Shown: positions 24,575 to 34,234 of the stretch, one piece after another
Layout: the number at the start of each line of letters is the position of its first letter
Position numbering within the stretch: the stretch's first letter is position 1
Source: Bradyrhizobium sp.
GTDB taxonomy: Bacteria > Pseudomonadota > Alphaproteobacteria > Rhizobiales > Xanthobacteraceae
Direction: 5' to 3'
Assembly (NCBI RefSeq): GCF_030654605.1
Contig: NZ_JAURXB010000066.1
Location: forward strand, 37,260 to 101,259
DNA: 64,000 nt
Position numbers and translations under genes: made by a program
Notes under the pieces: generated by a model
Seen by the model: only the letters and a program-made list of their open reading frames with translations
The model's database searches: none
Told to the model about the DNA's origin: nothing

Positions 24575-25357
24575 ATGTCAGCCATCGATGTTTTCGGCCT
24601 ATTGGTACCGTTGACCTATCTGGCCATGCTCGGGATCGAAACCCTGTTCCCGGCGCGTGCGTTTCCCCCGATTCCGTACTGGCGCCTCAAGGGTTTCTGT
24701 TTCCTGACGGTACAGGGGCTGCTCGCCACGCTGACGCCGCTGGTGATCCCGGAACATTGGCTGGCAGCGCATCGGCTGATGAACCTGGAGAGCCTCGGCG
24801 TGATCGGCGGCGCCGTGCTCGGCTACGCCGTCGTTTCGCTCGCAAGCTACGGCTGGCACCGCAGCGCGCATACCTTCCCGCTGATGTGGCGGCTGTTTCA
24901 TCAGATCCACCACAGCCCGCAGCGGGTCGACATATCGGGCGCGGCGCTGTTTCATCCGCTGGAGACGGTGGTATTCCTGCTGATCGGAACGGTGACGACC
25001 ACCCTGGTCCTCGGCCTCGATCCGGTGGCGGCGGCGCTGACCGGTTACATCGCGGCGTTCTACGGCTACTTCCAGCACATGAACATCCGTACCCCGCGAT
25101 GGCTCGGATACCTCATCCAGCGGCCGGAGGCGCATTGCATCCATCACGCGCGCGACGTGCACGCCTACAATTACGGCGATCTCCCCGTCTGGGACATGCT
25201 GTTCGGCAGCTTCCGCAATCCCGGGGAATTCGAAGGACCGGTCGGCTTCGACCAGCCGGCAACGGAACGCCTCGGCGCGATGCTGGGATTCGTCGACGTC
25301 AACGAACCCGCGGCAGGGCCTGACACGCTCGGGCGGACGGTGGGCCGCGGCAATTGA
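24575..25357 (+). CDS. Sterol desaturase / fatty acid hydroxylase family membrane enzyme
   Basis: The 260-residue protein has four or five hydrophobic spans and the histidine clusters of the family: HRSAH, HQIHH and HCIHH, which bind a di-iron centre. These enzymes oxidise C-H bonds of lipids using oxygen. The start is supported by AGAGGAAA upstream. It is under the divergent TetR regulator's candidate operators. Substrates (fatty acids, carotenoids, hopanoids or others) cannot be fixed from the sequence. Confidence 0.83.
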   Translation: MSAIDVFGLLVPLTYLAMLGIETLFPARAFPPIPYWRLKGFCFLTVQGLLATLTPLVIPEHWLAAHRLMNLESLGVIGGAVLGYAVVSLASYGWHRSAHTFPLMWRLFHQIHHSPQRVDISGAALFHPLETVVFLLIGTVTTTLVLGLDPVAAALTGYIAAFYGYFQHMNIRTPRWLGYLIQRPEAHCIHHARDVHAYNYGDLPVWDMLFGSFRNPGEFEGPVGFDQPATERLGAMLGFVDVNEPAAGPDTLGRTVGRGN

Positions 25358-25400
25358 CCGATCCAGCCATTCGCCGCCCGGAATCGATGATCGGGGAATC

Positions 25401-25988
25401 CTACTCGACCACGAAGTCGAACCGCCCGGCGAGCCATCCGGCGTTCTTGGCGGTGCGCACCAGCAACTCCTTGCGAAAAAGGCCGTCGGAACGGTTTTGG
25501 GACTCGCCGGGGAAATAGAGCTGGGTGGTCAGCACGCGGCCGCCTGATGGCTGTACCTTCACATGGATATGGCGGGTACGGCCGACATAGACGCCGGGCA
25601 CGATGCTGCGCAGACGATAGCGCCCTTCCGCGTCGGTAAACTGATGGCCACGCAGGCGAAAACCGGAATTGTCATAGCGGCCCTTGTCGTCGGCCTGCCA
25701 GAAATCCAGCAAGGCTCCAGCGTGGGGTTTACAGGCGCGGGAAAGGACAAAACCGACCAGTTCGATGGGCTGCCCCGCCATGCCGGTTTCAAGCAGTTCG
25801 ATCCGCTCGGGCGAGGAGGGCTTGAAGAACGGCCCCTCGGTCTGCCGCAAAGTGGCTTCATCGCCCTCGTGGCAGGCCGGCGTGGCGGGAAGCGGAGCCT
25901 GAGCGGCGCTGCGATCGATCGCAAGCCATGAACCGGCCGCGAAGACACCGGCCCCCAGTACCGCGCGGCGTGTCGGCGTATCGATCAT
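25401..25988 (-). CDS. Exported intradiol ring-cleavage dioxygenase-like protein
   Basis: The 195-residue protein begins with a twin-arginine-like signal (TRRAVLGAGVFAAGSWLAID), so periplasmic export by Tat is likely. The core matches intradiol dioxygenases (protocatechuate 3,4-dioxygenase beta type): LLDFWQADDKGRYDNSGFRLRG ... GRYRLRSIVPGVYVGRTRHIHVKV. Tyrosines at YDNSG and YRLRSIVPG and the two histidines in RHIHVKV are the likely Fe(III) ligands. Secreted members are poorly characterised. It ends the cluster right after pepF with an 11-base gap (overlapping promoters unlikely), so co-transcription is possible. Confidence 0.8.
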   Translation of the reverse strand: MIDTPTRRAVLGAGVFAAGSWLAIDRSAAQAPLPATPACHEGDEATLRQTEGPFFKPSSPERIELLETGMAGQPIELVGFVLSRACKPHAGALLDFWQADDKGRYDNSGFRLRGHQFTDAEGRYRLRSIVPGVYVGRTRHIHVKVQPSGGRVLTTQLYFPGESQNRSDGLFRKELLVRTAKNAGWLAGRFDFVVE

Positions 25989-25999
25989 GAGCGACCTCG

Positions 26000-27880
26000 T
26001 CAGCCCATCGCTTCCAGTTCGTCGATCATGCCCGAGATCACCGACAGCCCGCCGTCCCAGAATTTCGGGTCTTTGGCATCAAGCCCGAACGGCTTCAGCA
26101 GTTCGGAATAATGCCTGGTGCCGCCGGCGGCGAGCATCGCCAGATAGCGCTCGGCGAATCCGTCAGCGGCGTTCTCGTAGACCGCATAGAGCGAGTTCAC
26201 CAGGCAGTCGCCGAACGCATAGGCGTAAACGTAGAACGGCGAATGGATGAAATGCGGGATGTACATCCAGAAATTCTCGTAGCCGGGGCGGATGTCGATC
26301 GCGGGTCCGAGGCTCTCGCCCTGCACGCTGAGCCAGATTTCGCCGATCCGCTCCGCGGTCAATTCGCCGTTCTTCCGCTCGGTGTGGATGGCGCGCTCGA
26401 ACGAATAGAACGCGATCTGCCGCACCACGGTGTTGATCATATCCTCGACCTTGCCGGCGAGCAGCGCCTGCCGCTGTTTGGCGCTCCTGGTTTGGGCCAG
26501 CAACCGCTTGAAGGTCAGCATCTCGCCGAACACGCTGGCGGTCTCGGCCAGGGTCAGCGGCGTCGGCGCCATCAGCGCTCCATTTTTTGCCGCCAGCACC
26601 TGATGCACGCCATGGCCGAGTTCATGGGCAAGCGTCATCACGTCGCGCGGCTTGCCCTGGTAGTTCATCAGCACGTAAGGGTGCGCCGACGGCGTGGTCG
26701 GATGCGAGAAGGCGCCCGGCGCCTTGCCGGGCCGCACCGGCGCATCGATCCAGCGATCGGTGAAAAAACGCTCGGCGATGTCGGCCATTTCCGGCGAGAA
26801 GCCGCGGTAGGCCGACAGCACCATCTGCCTCGCCTCGGGCCAGGCGATCGTACCGGTTGCGGCAAACGGCAGCGGCGCATTGCGGTCCCAATGCGCGAGT
26901 TTCTTCTTTTTGAACCAGCCGGCCTTGAGCCGATAATAGCGATGCGACAGTTTCGGATAGGCTGCGCGCACCGATCCCACCAGCGCATCGACCACCTCGC
27001 GCTCGACGCGGTTGTTCAGGTGACGCGAATCCGCGACATCGGCAAAGCCGCGCCAGCGGTCGGAAATCTCCTTGTCCTTGGCGAGCGTGTTGGTGATCAG
27101 CGCGAAGGTTCGCTCATTGGCCTTGAAGGTTTTCGCCAGCGCCTGCCCTGCCGCCATGCGCTTTTCGGGCGCGCGGTCCTGCAGCAGGGTCAGCGTCGGC
27201 TCGATCGCGAGGTCCTTGCCCGCGACCTTGAAGCGCAGGCCTGAGATGGTCTGGTCGAACAGCCGGTTGAAGGCGCCGTAACCTGTCTGGGATTTTTCAT
27301 GAAACAGCTGCTCGAGGCGATCCTCCAGCTGATACGGCTTTTCCTTGCGCAGATCCTCGAGCCACGGGCGATAATGCGCCAGTTCCGGCACGGCCATCGC
27401 GCGTTCGATCACCGCATCGTCGACGCGATTGAGTTCGAGCGCGAAGAACAACAGATGCACCGACGCATTGGTCAGCCGCTCCGAGACGTCGCCGTAGAAT
27501 TTGGTGATCGCGGGATCGACGCTGTCACCGGCGTGAACCAGCCCGGCATAGGATCCAAGACGCCCGGCGACATCGTCGATCGTCTCGTAGCGCCTGACCG
27601 CCTCGGCGAGCCATACGCCGCCGCCTTCGCCGGCGGTTCGTTCCGCGAGCTTGCCCTTGTAGTCCGCCTCGAACGCGACGCACTCGGCATCCATCCTTTG
27701 CAGGTCGCGGGTGACTTCCGGCGCGTCGATCCCGGCATAGAGATCGGCCAGATTCCATTCCGGAAGTCCTGGCGTTGACGGCCTGCCGGATGCCTTGCGA
27801 TTCGCCTTCGTGGTGGCTCCCCTGCTCGGCCCTGTTTTACGGGATGTCTTGGCACGGGAAAGCGCGGTCTTGGTCGGCAT
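26000..27880 (-). CDS. pepF: Oligoendopeptidase F, M3 metallopeptidase
   Basis: The 626-residue protein has the M3B layout: a long helical N-terminal part and a catalytic domain with the zinc motif LAHELGHGVHQVLA (around residue 415) and the third-ligand glutamate region ETASVFGEML. A basic, Ala/Lys/Arg-rich first 40 residues precede WNLADLYAG, the usual family start. PepF cleaves short peptides in the cytoplasm. The ATG at 27880 was chosen over a TTG four codons upstream. Confidence 0.92.
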   Translation of the reverse strand: MPTKTALSRAKTSRKTGPSRGATTKANRKASGRPSTPGLPEWNLADLYAGIDAPEVTRDLQRMDAECVAFEADYKGKLAERTAGEGGGVWLAEAVRRYETIDDVAGRLGSYAGLVHAGDSVDPAITKFYGDVSERLTNASVHLLFFALELNRVDDAVIERAMAVPELAHYRPWLEDLRKEKPYQLEDRLEQLFHEKSQTGYGAFNRLFDQTISGLRFKVAGKDLAIEPTLTLLQDRAPEKRMAAGQALAKTFKANERTFALITNTLAKDKEISDRWRGFADVADSRHLNNRVEREVVDALVGSVRAAYPKLSHRYYRLKAGWFKKKKLAHWDRNAPLPFAATGTIAWPEARQMVLSAYRGFSPEMADIAERFFTDRWIDAPVRPGKAPGAFSHPTTPSAHPYVLMNYQGKPRDVMTLAHELGHGVHQVLAAKNGALMAPTPLTLAETASVFGEMLTFKRLLAQTRSAKQRQALLAGKVEDMINTVVRQIAFYSFERAIHTERKNGELTAERIGEIWLSVQGESLGPAIDIRPGYENFWMYIPHFIHSPFYVYAYAFGDCLVNSLYAVYENAADGFAERYLAMLAAGGTRHYSELLKPFGLDAKDPKFWDGGLSVISGMIDELEAMG

Positions 27881-27907
27881 AGATACTTTCAAGGTTGGCG
27901 TGGACGA

Positions 27908-28354
27908 TCAGGCGAAAATGGCAAGCTGCGGCGCCACATGGACGAGCAATTCCTCACCCTCGATCAGCAGTGGTTCGACCTTTTCCTGGATCGTGTGCCG
28001 AACAGTAAACGACAACAGCACCAGACGTGCGACCAGCGACCAGCTCCGGGAACTGACGGCCGCCCTGGCATGCTGCGCGACCAAAGGCAGGCTTCGGTGT
28101 TCGAACAGGAGACGGCCCGATCCATCTTCGAGGATGTAGCGCCCGCCGATCCGCGACACACACAATTCGCAAGCCTGATCCGGCAGCGAATCCAGCAGAT
28201 AGAACTGGGCGTCGCCGCTTTCGGTGGCGCCGGTTTCCCATTCGCGACCCTTCGCCGGCCCGAGCGCGGCATTCAATGCTGCGACAATGGTGTTGAGTTC
28301 GCTTTCGCTCCACGCTCCGGTGGCCGATTTGCGCTCGAACGCAACTACGCTCAT
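27908..28354 (-). CDS. Unknown protein coupled to an XRE regulator
   Basis: The 148-residue protein starts at ATG 28354, overlapping the TGA of the upstream XRE gene (ATGA). No family is recognised. The N-terminal part (SESELNTIVAALNAALGPAKG) is helical, followed by strand-rich segments (DAQFYLLDSLPD, CELCVSRIGGRYILEDGSGRLLF) and a helical C-terminal third. Tight coupling suggests it works with, or is controlled by, the XRE protein. It could be a partner protein of a two-gene module. Confidence 0.65.
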   Translation of the reverse strand: MSVVAFERKSATGAWSESELNTIVAALNAALGPAKGREWETGATESGDAQFYLLDSLPDQACELCVSRIGGRYILEDGSGRLLFEHRSLPLVAQHARAAVSSRSWSLVARLVLLSFTVRHTIQEKVEPLLIEGEELLVHVAPQLAIFA

Positions 28355-28683
28355 TTGCTTTCCGCTCCGAACAATAGCCGATGCAATTCCGGCTCGTAGT
28401 ACATTAACAGATGCTTGGCGAAGGCGCCTTGTTCAATACCCAATTCGTTGGCCCATGCCCCCATGATTTCCGTTGGAACCCGACTGAACCCGTTCTCGAC
28501 CTGCGAGATGAACGTGTAATATTTCAGGCCAAGGCGTGCAGCGAGATCTGCCTGCGACAGTTCAGCATCCGCCCTGCGCAACTTGAGCCAATCCCCAGCC
28601 AGTTTACGCAACTGCCTGGCTTCCGGAACAGCCTGGCCCGGCGACCGTCCAGTAAAAATGTCTTGCTGTTTTGCTCGTTTCAT
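28351..28683 (-). CDS. XRE-family helix-turn-helix regulator
   Basis: The 110-residue protein has a lambda-repressor-like helix-turn-helix at about residues 27-85 (LKLRRADAELSQADLAARLGLKYYTFISQVENGFSRVPTEIMGAWANELGIE). A short basic N-terminal arm precedes it. The gene is divergent from a small membrane protein gene (77-base gap) and translationally coupled to the downstream unknown gene. It is likely an autoregulator of this pair. Confidence 0.84.
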   Translation of the reverse strand: MKRAKQQDIFTGRSPGQAVPEARQLRKLAGDWLKLRRADAELSQADLAARLGLKYYTFISQVENGFSRVPTEIMGAWANELGIEQGAFAKHLLMYYEPELHRLLFGAESK

Positions 28684-28760
28684 GATTACTAAACTATCTA
28701 AATTGAATTACGGGTTAGGTGATGTTCCCTACCACAATCTCAGCTCGCGAATAAGAACAA

Positions 28761-29102
28761 ATGGTTTTCCTGGACCGCAGTCAGGTTGTTCGATCGAGCC
28801 CCCGGGCACCATTGGCCCGCGGCAAGGAACTGTTTGCCGGCATCCTGCTTGTGGCGCTGATCGCGACCGTGGGAATCCGGAACCTGGTGCCGTTGGATGC
28901 CCTGGCGCCGGCAATCGTCACCCTCTTCTTTGCAGTCGCGGCAATGACAGCCGGGCTCGCGATGCTGTGCCGGGGCGATCGATTCCGCGTCATGTGGTTC
29001 GACCTCGCCGGAAGCCTGACCTTCATCGGCGTTGTCATCTCGGCTCTGATCGAGCCGGACCAGATGGTCAGGCTTTTCACCCTCTCCGATCAACCTGAAT
29101 AA
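28761..29102 (+). CDS. Small membrane protein, about three spans, unknown
   Basis: The 113-residue protein has three hydrophobic segments: LFAGILLVALIATVGI, APAIVTLFFAVAAMTAGLAML and FDLAGSLTFIGVVISALI. A cytoplasmic basic RCRGDRFRVMW-like loop lies between the second and third. No domain is recognised. It is divergent from the XRE gene and ends 118 bases upstream of the TerC gene on the same strand. Confidence 0.65.
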   Translation: MVFLDRSQVVRSSPRAPLARGKELFAGILLVALIATVGIRNLVPLDALAPAIVTLFFAVAAMTAGLAMLCRGDRFRVMWFDLAGSLTFIGVVISALIEPDQMVRLFTLSDQPE

Positions 29103-29220
29103 CGGGAACGCATTTTGCGCAGTCTGACTGCGTCGTTTCTTTCTGCGCGTCCAAGCCCGGGCCCCTCTGGCAGTTCAAGCGAACTGCGATGTCGGATTGG
29201 ACTTCAACGGAGTGGCCCGC

Positions 29221-29859
29221 ATGCTGGAATTAATCTCTTCAGAATCGCTGACAGCGCTTTTCCAGGTCGTGATGATCGACCTGGTGCTTGCCGGGGATAA
29301 TGCGATTGTCATCGGGCTTGCAGCCGCAGGTCTTCCCGAGGGTCAGCGCAAGAAGGCGATCCTGATCGGCATCCTGGCCGCCACGATCCTGCGCATCGGC
29401 TTTGCATCCATCACGGTTCAACTCCTGCAGATCATCGGACTGCTGCTCGCCGGCGGGGTCCTGCTGCTGTGGGTATGCTGGAAGATGTGGCGCGAGTTGC
29501 ATGTCTCATATCATCAGCCGAAAATGCAGAGTCTTTCGTCGGCAAGCACGATGGACACATCTGTCGCGAGCCATGAAAAGACGCTTCGTCAAGCCGTATG
29601 GCAAATTACCATCGCTGACGTCTCGATGTCGCTGGACAACGTCCTCGCTGTCGCCGGCGCGGCGCGCGAGCATCCGACGATTCTGATATTCGGCCTGGCC
29701 CTCTCCATCGCACTGATGGGATTCGCCGCCAACTTCATTGCCCGGCTTCTGGAAAAGCACCGCTGGGTGGCGTATGTCGGCCTTCTGATCATCCTCTATG
29801 TAGCTCTCGACATGTGCTACCGCGGCGTGCTGGAGGTTTGGCCACACCTCACCGCGTAG
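29221..29859 (+). CDS. TerC-family (YjbE-type) integral membrane protein
   Basis: The 212-residue protein has about seven spans with the family's paired acidic motifs: MIDLVLAGDNAIVIGLAAAG in the first half and IADVSMSLDNVLAVAG in the second. These inverted-repeat motifs are thought to bind divalent metal. Members handle manganese or tellurite-related stress. The ATG at 29221 is preceded by CGGAG; an upstream TTG at 29197 is less likely. The closest neighbour downstream is an activator gene that does not look functionally linked. Confidence 0.83.
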   Translation: MLELISSESLTALFQVVMIDLVLAGDNAIVIGLAAAGLPEGQRKKAILIGILAATILRIGFASITVQLLQIIGLLLAGGVLLLWVCWKMWRELHVSYHQPKMQSLSSASTMDTSVASHEKTLRQAVWQITIADVSMSLDNVLAVAGAAREHPTILIFGLALSIALMGFAANFIARLLEKHRWVAYVGLLIILYVALDMCYRGVLEVWPHLTA

Positions 29860-29959
29860 CCTTTGCCCCAACGATGCCGTTCTCCAACGATTAAGCGGGC
29901 GTTAATCGGCATCGGCGAGAGTGCCCCGATTCGAGACAGAGTAACTCGCGGGGAATGCC

Positions 29960-31474
<1,515 letters not shown>

Positions 31475-31887
31475 ACGGGAGTCGGATTGTGGCGATGCGG
31501 TGTCCGCGATGCCAAGACCGCCGACATCGCTGTTCCGGAACATTTGAACCGTTGCTTGGCGGTAACAGACAAAAGGCAAAGAGCGTGGCAAAAGCGCGCA
31601 ATTCGTTGCCAATGGGGTGATTTGAAGTCAGTTTCTCGTGAGTTGCCCCGCGTGGCGCTGGCCGCTTCAAGGGGGCGCATGTACCGTCTGCGTATGAATC
31701 GTTGCGTGCAGGCGTAGCAACACTGGAGAGATCCGGAATGCGTTCAGAAACGAACCAATGTCGTTGCTGAATGTTGCTTCCGAACAACAAGGCCGGCGCT
31801 TTAGCGAAGCTGTACGGAACGACTACCGTACCGGATTTATCAAGAACTGTTCCAATGCCGGGGCAGTTTCGCCCAAGGGGTGTGACG
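31475..31887. other. Intergenic region before the L,D-transpeptidase gene
   Basis: These 413 bases contain no ORF with coding character. The sequence is AT-richer than its neighbours from 31550 to 31780, which suits a promoter region for the transpeptidase gene. In-frame codons upstream of 31888 exist but do not look like a signal peptide. Confidence 0.4.
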
Positions 31888-33978
31888 ATGCGTGACCGTT
31901 CGACCAACCGTGCTGGATATGACCGCGTGCTGATGGCTGTCGCGGCGACCTTCCTCACGGTGTCCGCGACCTCGGCATTCGCGCAGGCCGGTCCGGCCCG
32001 CAGCAGCGCCGCCGAACTCGCGATCGAAGCGGCGATCCCGCGTCCCGAACCCGCCAACGTGCCACCCCCGACCGCCAGCGATTTCAAGCTGGATTCCACC
32101 GCGACGCTGCCCGACGCGGCGAAGGCGACGGAGCCCAGGACCGCGGCCGGAACGCCGACGGAGAAAGCCGCCGAGCCCAAACCTGCCGATGTCGTCACCG
32201 CGCCCGCCGCCGCACCTCCGACGGCTGCCACCGCAGCGCCGGCTCCCGAGCCGGTCAAGGCCGCGAGCAATGTCCCGGCGGCAGACCAGCCCGTCGCCGA
32301 CAAGCTTCGTGAACTGATGGGCGCGAAGGCATCGCGCTATTTCGATCGCAAGGGCGAACGGGCCGCGGTCGAGAAGTTTTATGCGGCACGCGAATTTGCC
32401 CCGCTGTGGACCCAAAGCGGCACAGCAACCACCAGCGCCAGGGGCGTCATCGCGCGGCTCAAGGATGCCGCCGCCGAGGGCCTGAACGCTGCCGATTATC
32501 CGGTGCCGGATTTCACCGCGGCGGCAACGCCCGATGCGCTCGCGGAAGCCGAACTGAAACTGACAGCCAGCATGCTGGACTATGCGCGCCAGGCGCAGAG
32601 CAGCCGAATGCACTGGTCGCAGGTCTCGTACGACATCCTCTATCCCGAACACCCGACCGACCCCGCCGAAGTGCTGGCCAATGTCACGACCGCCAAGGAC
32701 GCGTCGGCCGCGCTCGAGAGCTACAATCCCCCCCACAAGCTTTACAAGAATTTGAAGGCCAAGCTGGCCGAGCTGCGCGGTCAGGGCGAAGGACCGGTGA
32801 TGCAGATCGCCGAAGGCCCGCCGCTCGCATTCAAGGCCGCCACCAAGAAACAGCCGGCGGTCACGCCGGAAGATCCGCGGGTGCCGCAACTGCGTGCCAA
32901 GCTCGGCGTCACCGAGAACCCCGATGACACCAAATACGACGCCAAGGTCGCCGCAGCCGTGCGCAAGTTCCAGGAAGGCGCCGACATCAAGCCGACCGGC
33001 GTGCTCGACGACAGGACCGTCAAGGCCATCAACAGCCCGAAGCGCGACCGCCAGATCGACACCGTGATCCTCAACATGGAGCGTCTGCGCTGGCTGCCGC
33101 GCCAGCTCGGCGCGCCGGCGCTCAACAACGCCTATGTGATCCTCAATGTGCCCGACTTCACGCTCAAGGTGATGCAGGGTGGCGGTGAGGTCTGGACCAC
33201 CCGTGTGGTGACCGGCAAGCCGGGCAACCACGCCACGCCGATGCTGACCGAAACGATGAAGTTCATCACGGTCAATCCGACCTGGAACGTGCCGCCGTCG
33301 ATCATCTACAACGAATACCTGCCGGCGCTGCAGCAGGATCCGACCGTGCTGCAACGCATGGGCCTGAAGATGGAACGCGCTCGTGACGGCAGCATCCGCA
33401 TTTCGCAGCCGCCCGGCGAAGCCAATGCGCTTGGCCGCATCCGTTTCAACTTCCCGAACAAGTTCCTGGTCTATCAGCACGACACCCCGGACAAGCACCT
33501 GTTCGCCAAGGACGAGCGCGCCTTCAGCCATGGCTGCATGCGGGTGCAAAATCCGGATCAGTACGGCGCGACCCTGCTCAACATCGTGCTTCCGAACGAG
33601 AAATACACCGCGGAAAAAATCCGCGGCATGTATGGCCGCGGCGAGACGAACATCAATTTCCCGACGCCGGTCCCGGTCCACATCACCTACCAGACCGCGT
33701 TCGTGGACGACGCCGGCAAGCTGCAATTCCGCAAGGATGTCTACGGCCGCGATGCCAAGATGATGCCGCTGCTCAAGAACTCCGGCAGCCGGGATCTGGA
33801 GAACGTCGTCGCCCACGCCAATCCCAGCTACGGCCGGCCGAACGGCTCGTCGTTGCCCTCCAACGTTGCCTTCAACGACAATTCCGGCCCTTCGTTCTTC
33901 GAGCGGCTGTTCGGCGGACCGGCGACACCCCCCGCCCCCGTCGGCCGCCAGCAGCAGCGACGGGTGATCACCCGTTAA
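31888..33978 (+). CDS. L,D-transpeptidase (YcbB/LdtD-like) with peptidoglycan-binding domain
   Basis: The 696-residue protein starts with a signal peptide (MAVAATFLTVSATSAFAQA), then a 100-residue Pro/Ala-rich linker. A helical scaffold region and a peptidoglycan-binding motif (AVRKFQEGADIKPTGVLDDRTVKAIN) precede the YkuD domain, which has SHGCMRVQN with catalytic Cys near residue 550. It forms 3-3 cross-links in peptidoglycan. The start at 31888 is supported by placing the signal sequence at the N-terminus. A second, envelope-type gene follows after 256 bases. Confidence 0.92.
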   Translation: MRDRSTNRAGYDRVLMAVAATFLTVSATSAFAQAGPARSSAAELAIEAAIPRPEPANVPPPTASDFKLDSTATLPDAAKATEPRTAAGTPTEKAAEPKPADVVTAPAAAPPTAATAAPAPEPVKAASNVPAADQPVADKLRELMGAKASRYFDRKGERAAVEKFYAAREFAPLWTQSGTATTSARGVIARLKDAAAEGLNAADYPVPDFTAAATPDALAEAELKLTASMLDYARQAQSSRMHWSQVSYDILYPEHPTDPAEVLANVTTAKDASAALESYNPPHKLYKNLKAKLAELRGQGEGPVMQIAEGPPLAFKAATKKQPAVTPEDPRVPQLRAKLGVTENPDDTKYDAKVAAAVRKFQEGADIKPTGVLDDRTVKAINSPKRDRQIDTVILNMERLRWLPRQLGAPALNNAYVILNVPDFTLKVMQGGGEVWTTRVVTGKPGNHATPMLTETMKFITVNPTWNVPPSIIYNEYLPALQQDPTVLQRMGLKMERARDGSIRISQPPGEANALGRIRFNFPNKFLVYQHDTPDKHLFAKDERAFSHGCMRVQNPDQYGATLLNIVLPNEKYTAEKIRGMYGRGETNINFPTPVPVHITYQTAFVDDAGKLQFRKDVYGRDAKMMPLLKNSGSRDLENVVAHANPSYGRPNGSSLPSNVAFNDNSGPSFFERLFGGPATPPAPVGRQQQRRVITR

Positions 33979-34020
33979 TTGCCGGATTCGGCCGGTTTGA
34001 GTAAATTCTGAAACAATATC

Positions 34021-34049
34021 AACGATCTCGTCTGATGGGCGAGATCGTT
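34021..34049 (+). terminator. Hairpin after the L,D-transpeptidase gene
   Basis: AACGATCTCG and CGAGATCGTT form a perfect 10-bp stem with a 9-base loop, 43 bases downstream of the stop. A short T-rich stretch (TTTACGTTAACC) starts within the last stem bases, so termination may be partial. Confidence 0.6.
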
Positions 34050-34234
34050 TACGTTAACCATTCTCCATCCCGATTTAAGCAGCGGGCACTTTTTCGCCAC
34101 ACTCGACGGGTTAGGTTATGCCTACTTGGGGGGTGGGACTAAAATCTCAAATAACCCACCCAGTGTTAAGTCTGCATTAACCATCTTTCGCCACATGGGG
34201 TAGCGAAAGAGTTCCTCGTTCGGTTGTCCTCTGG

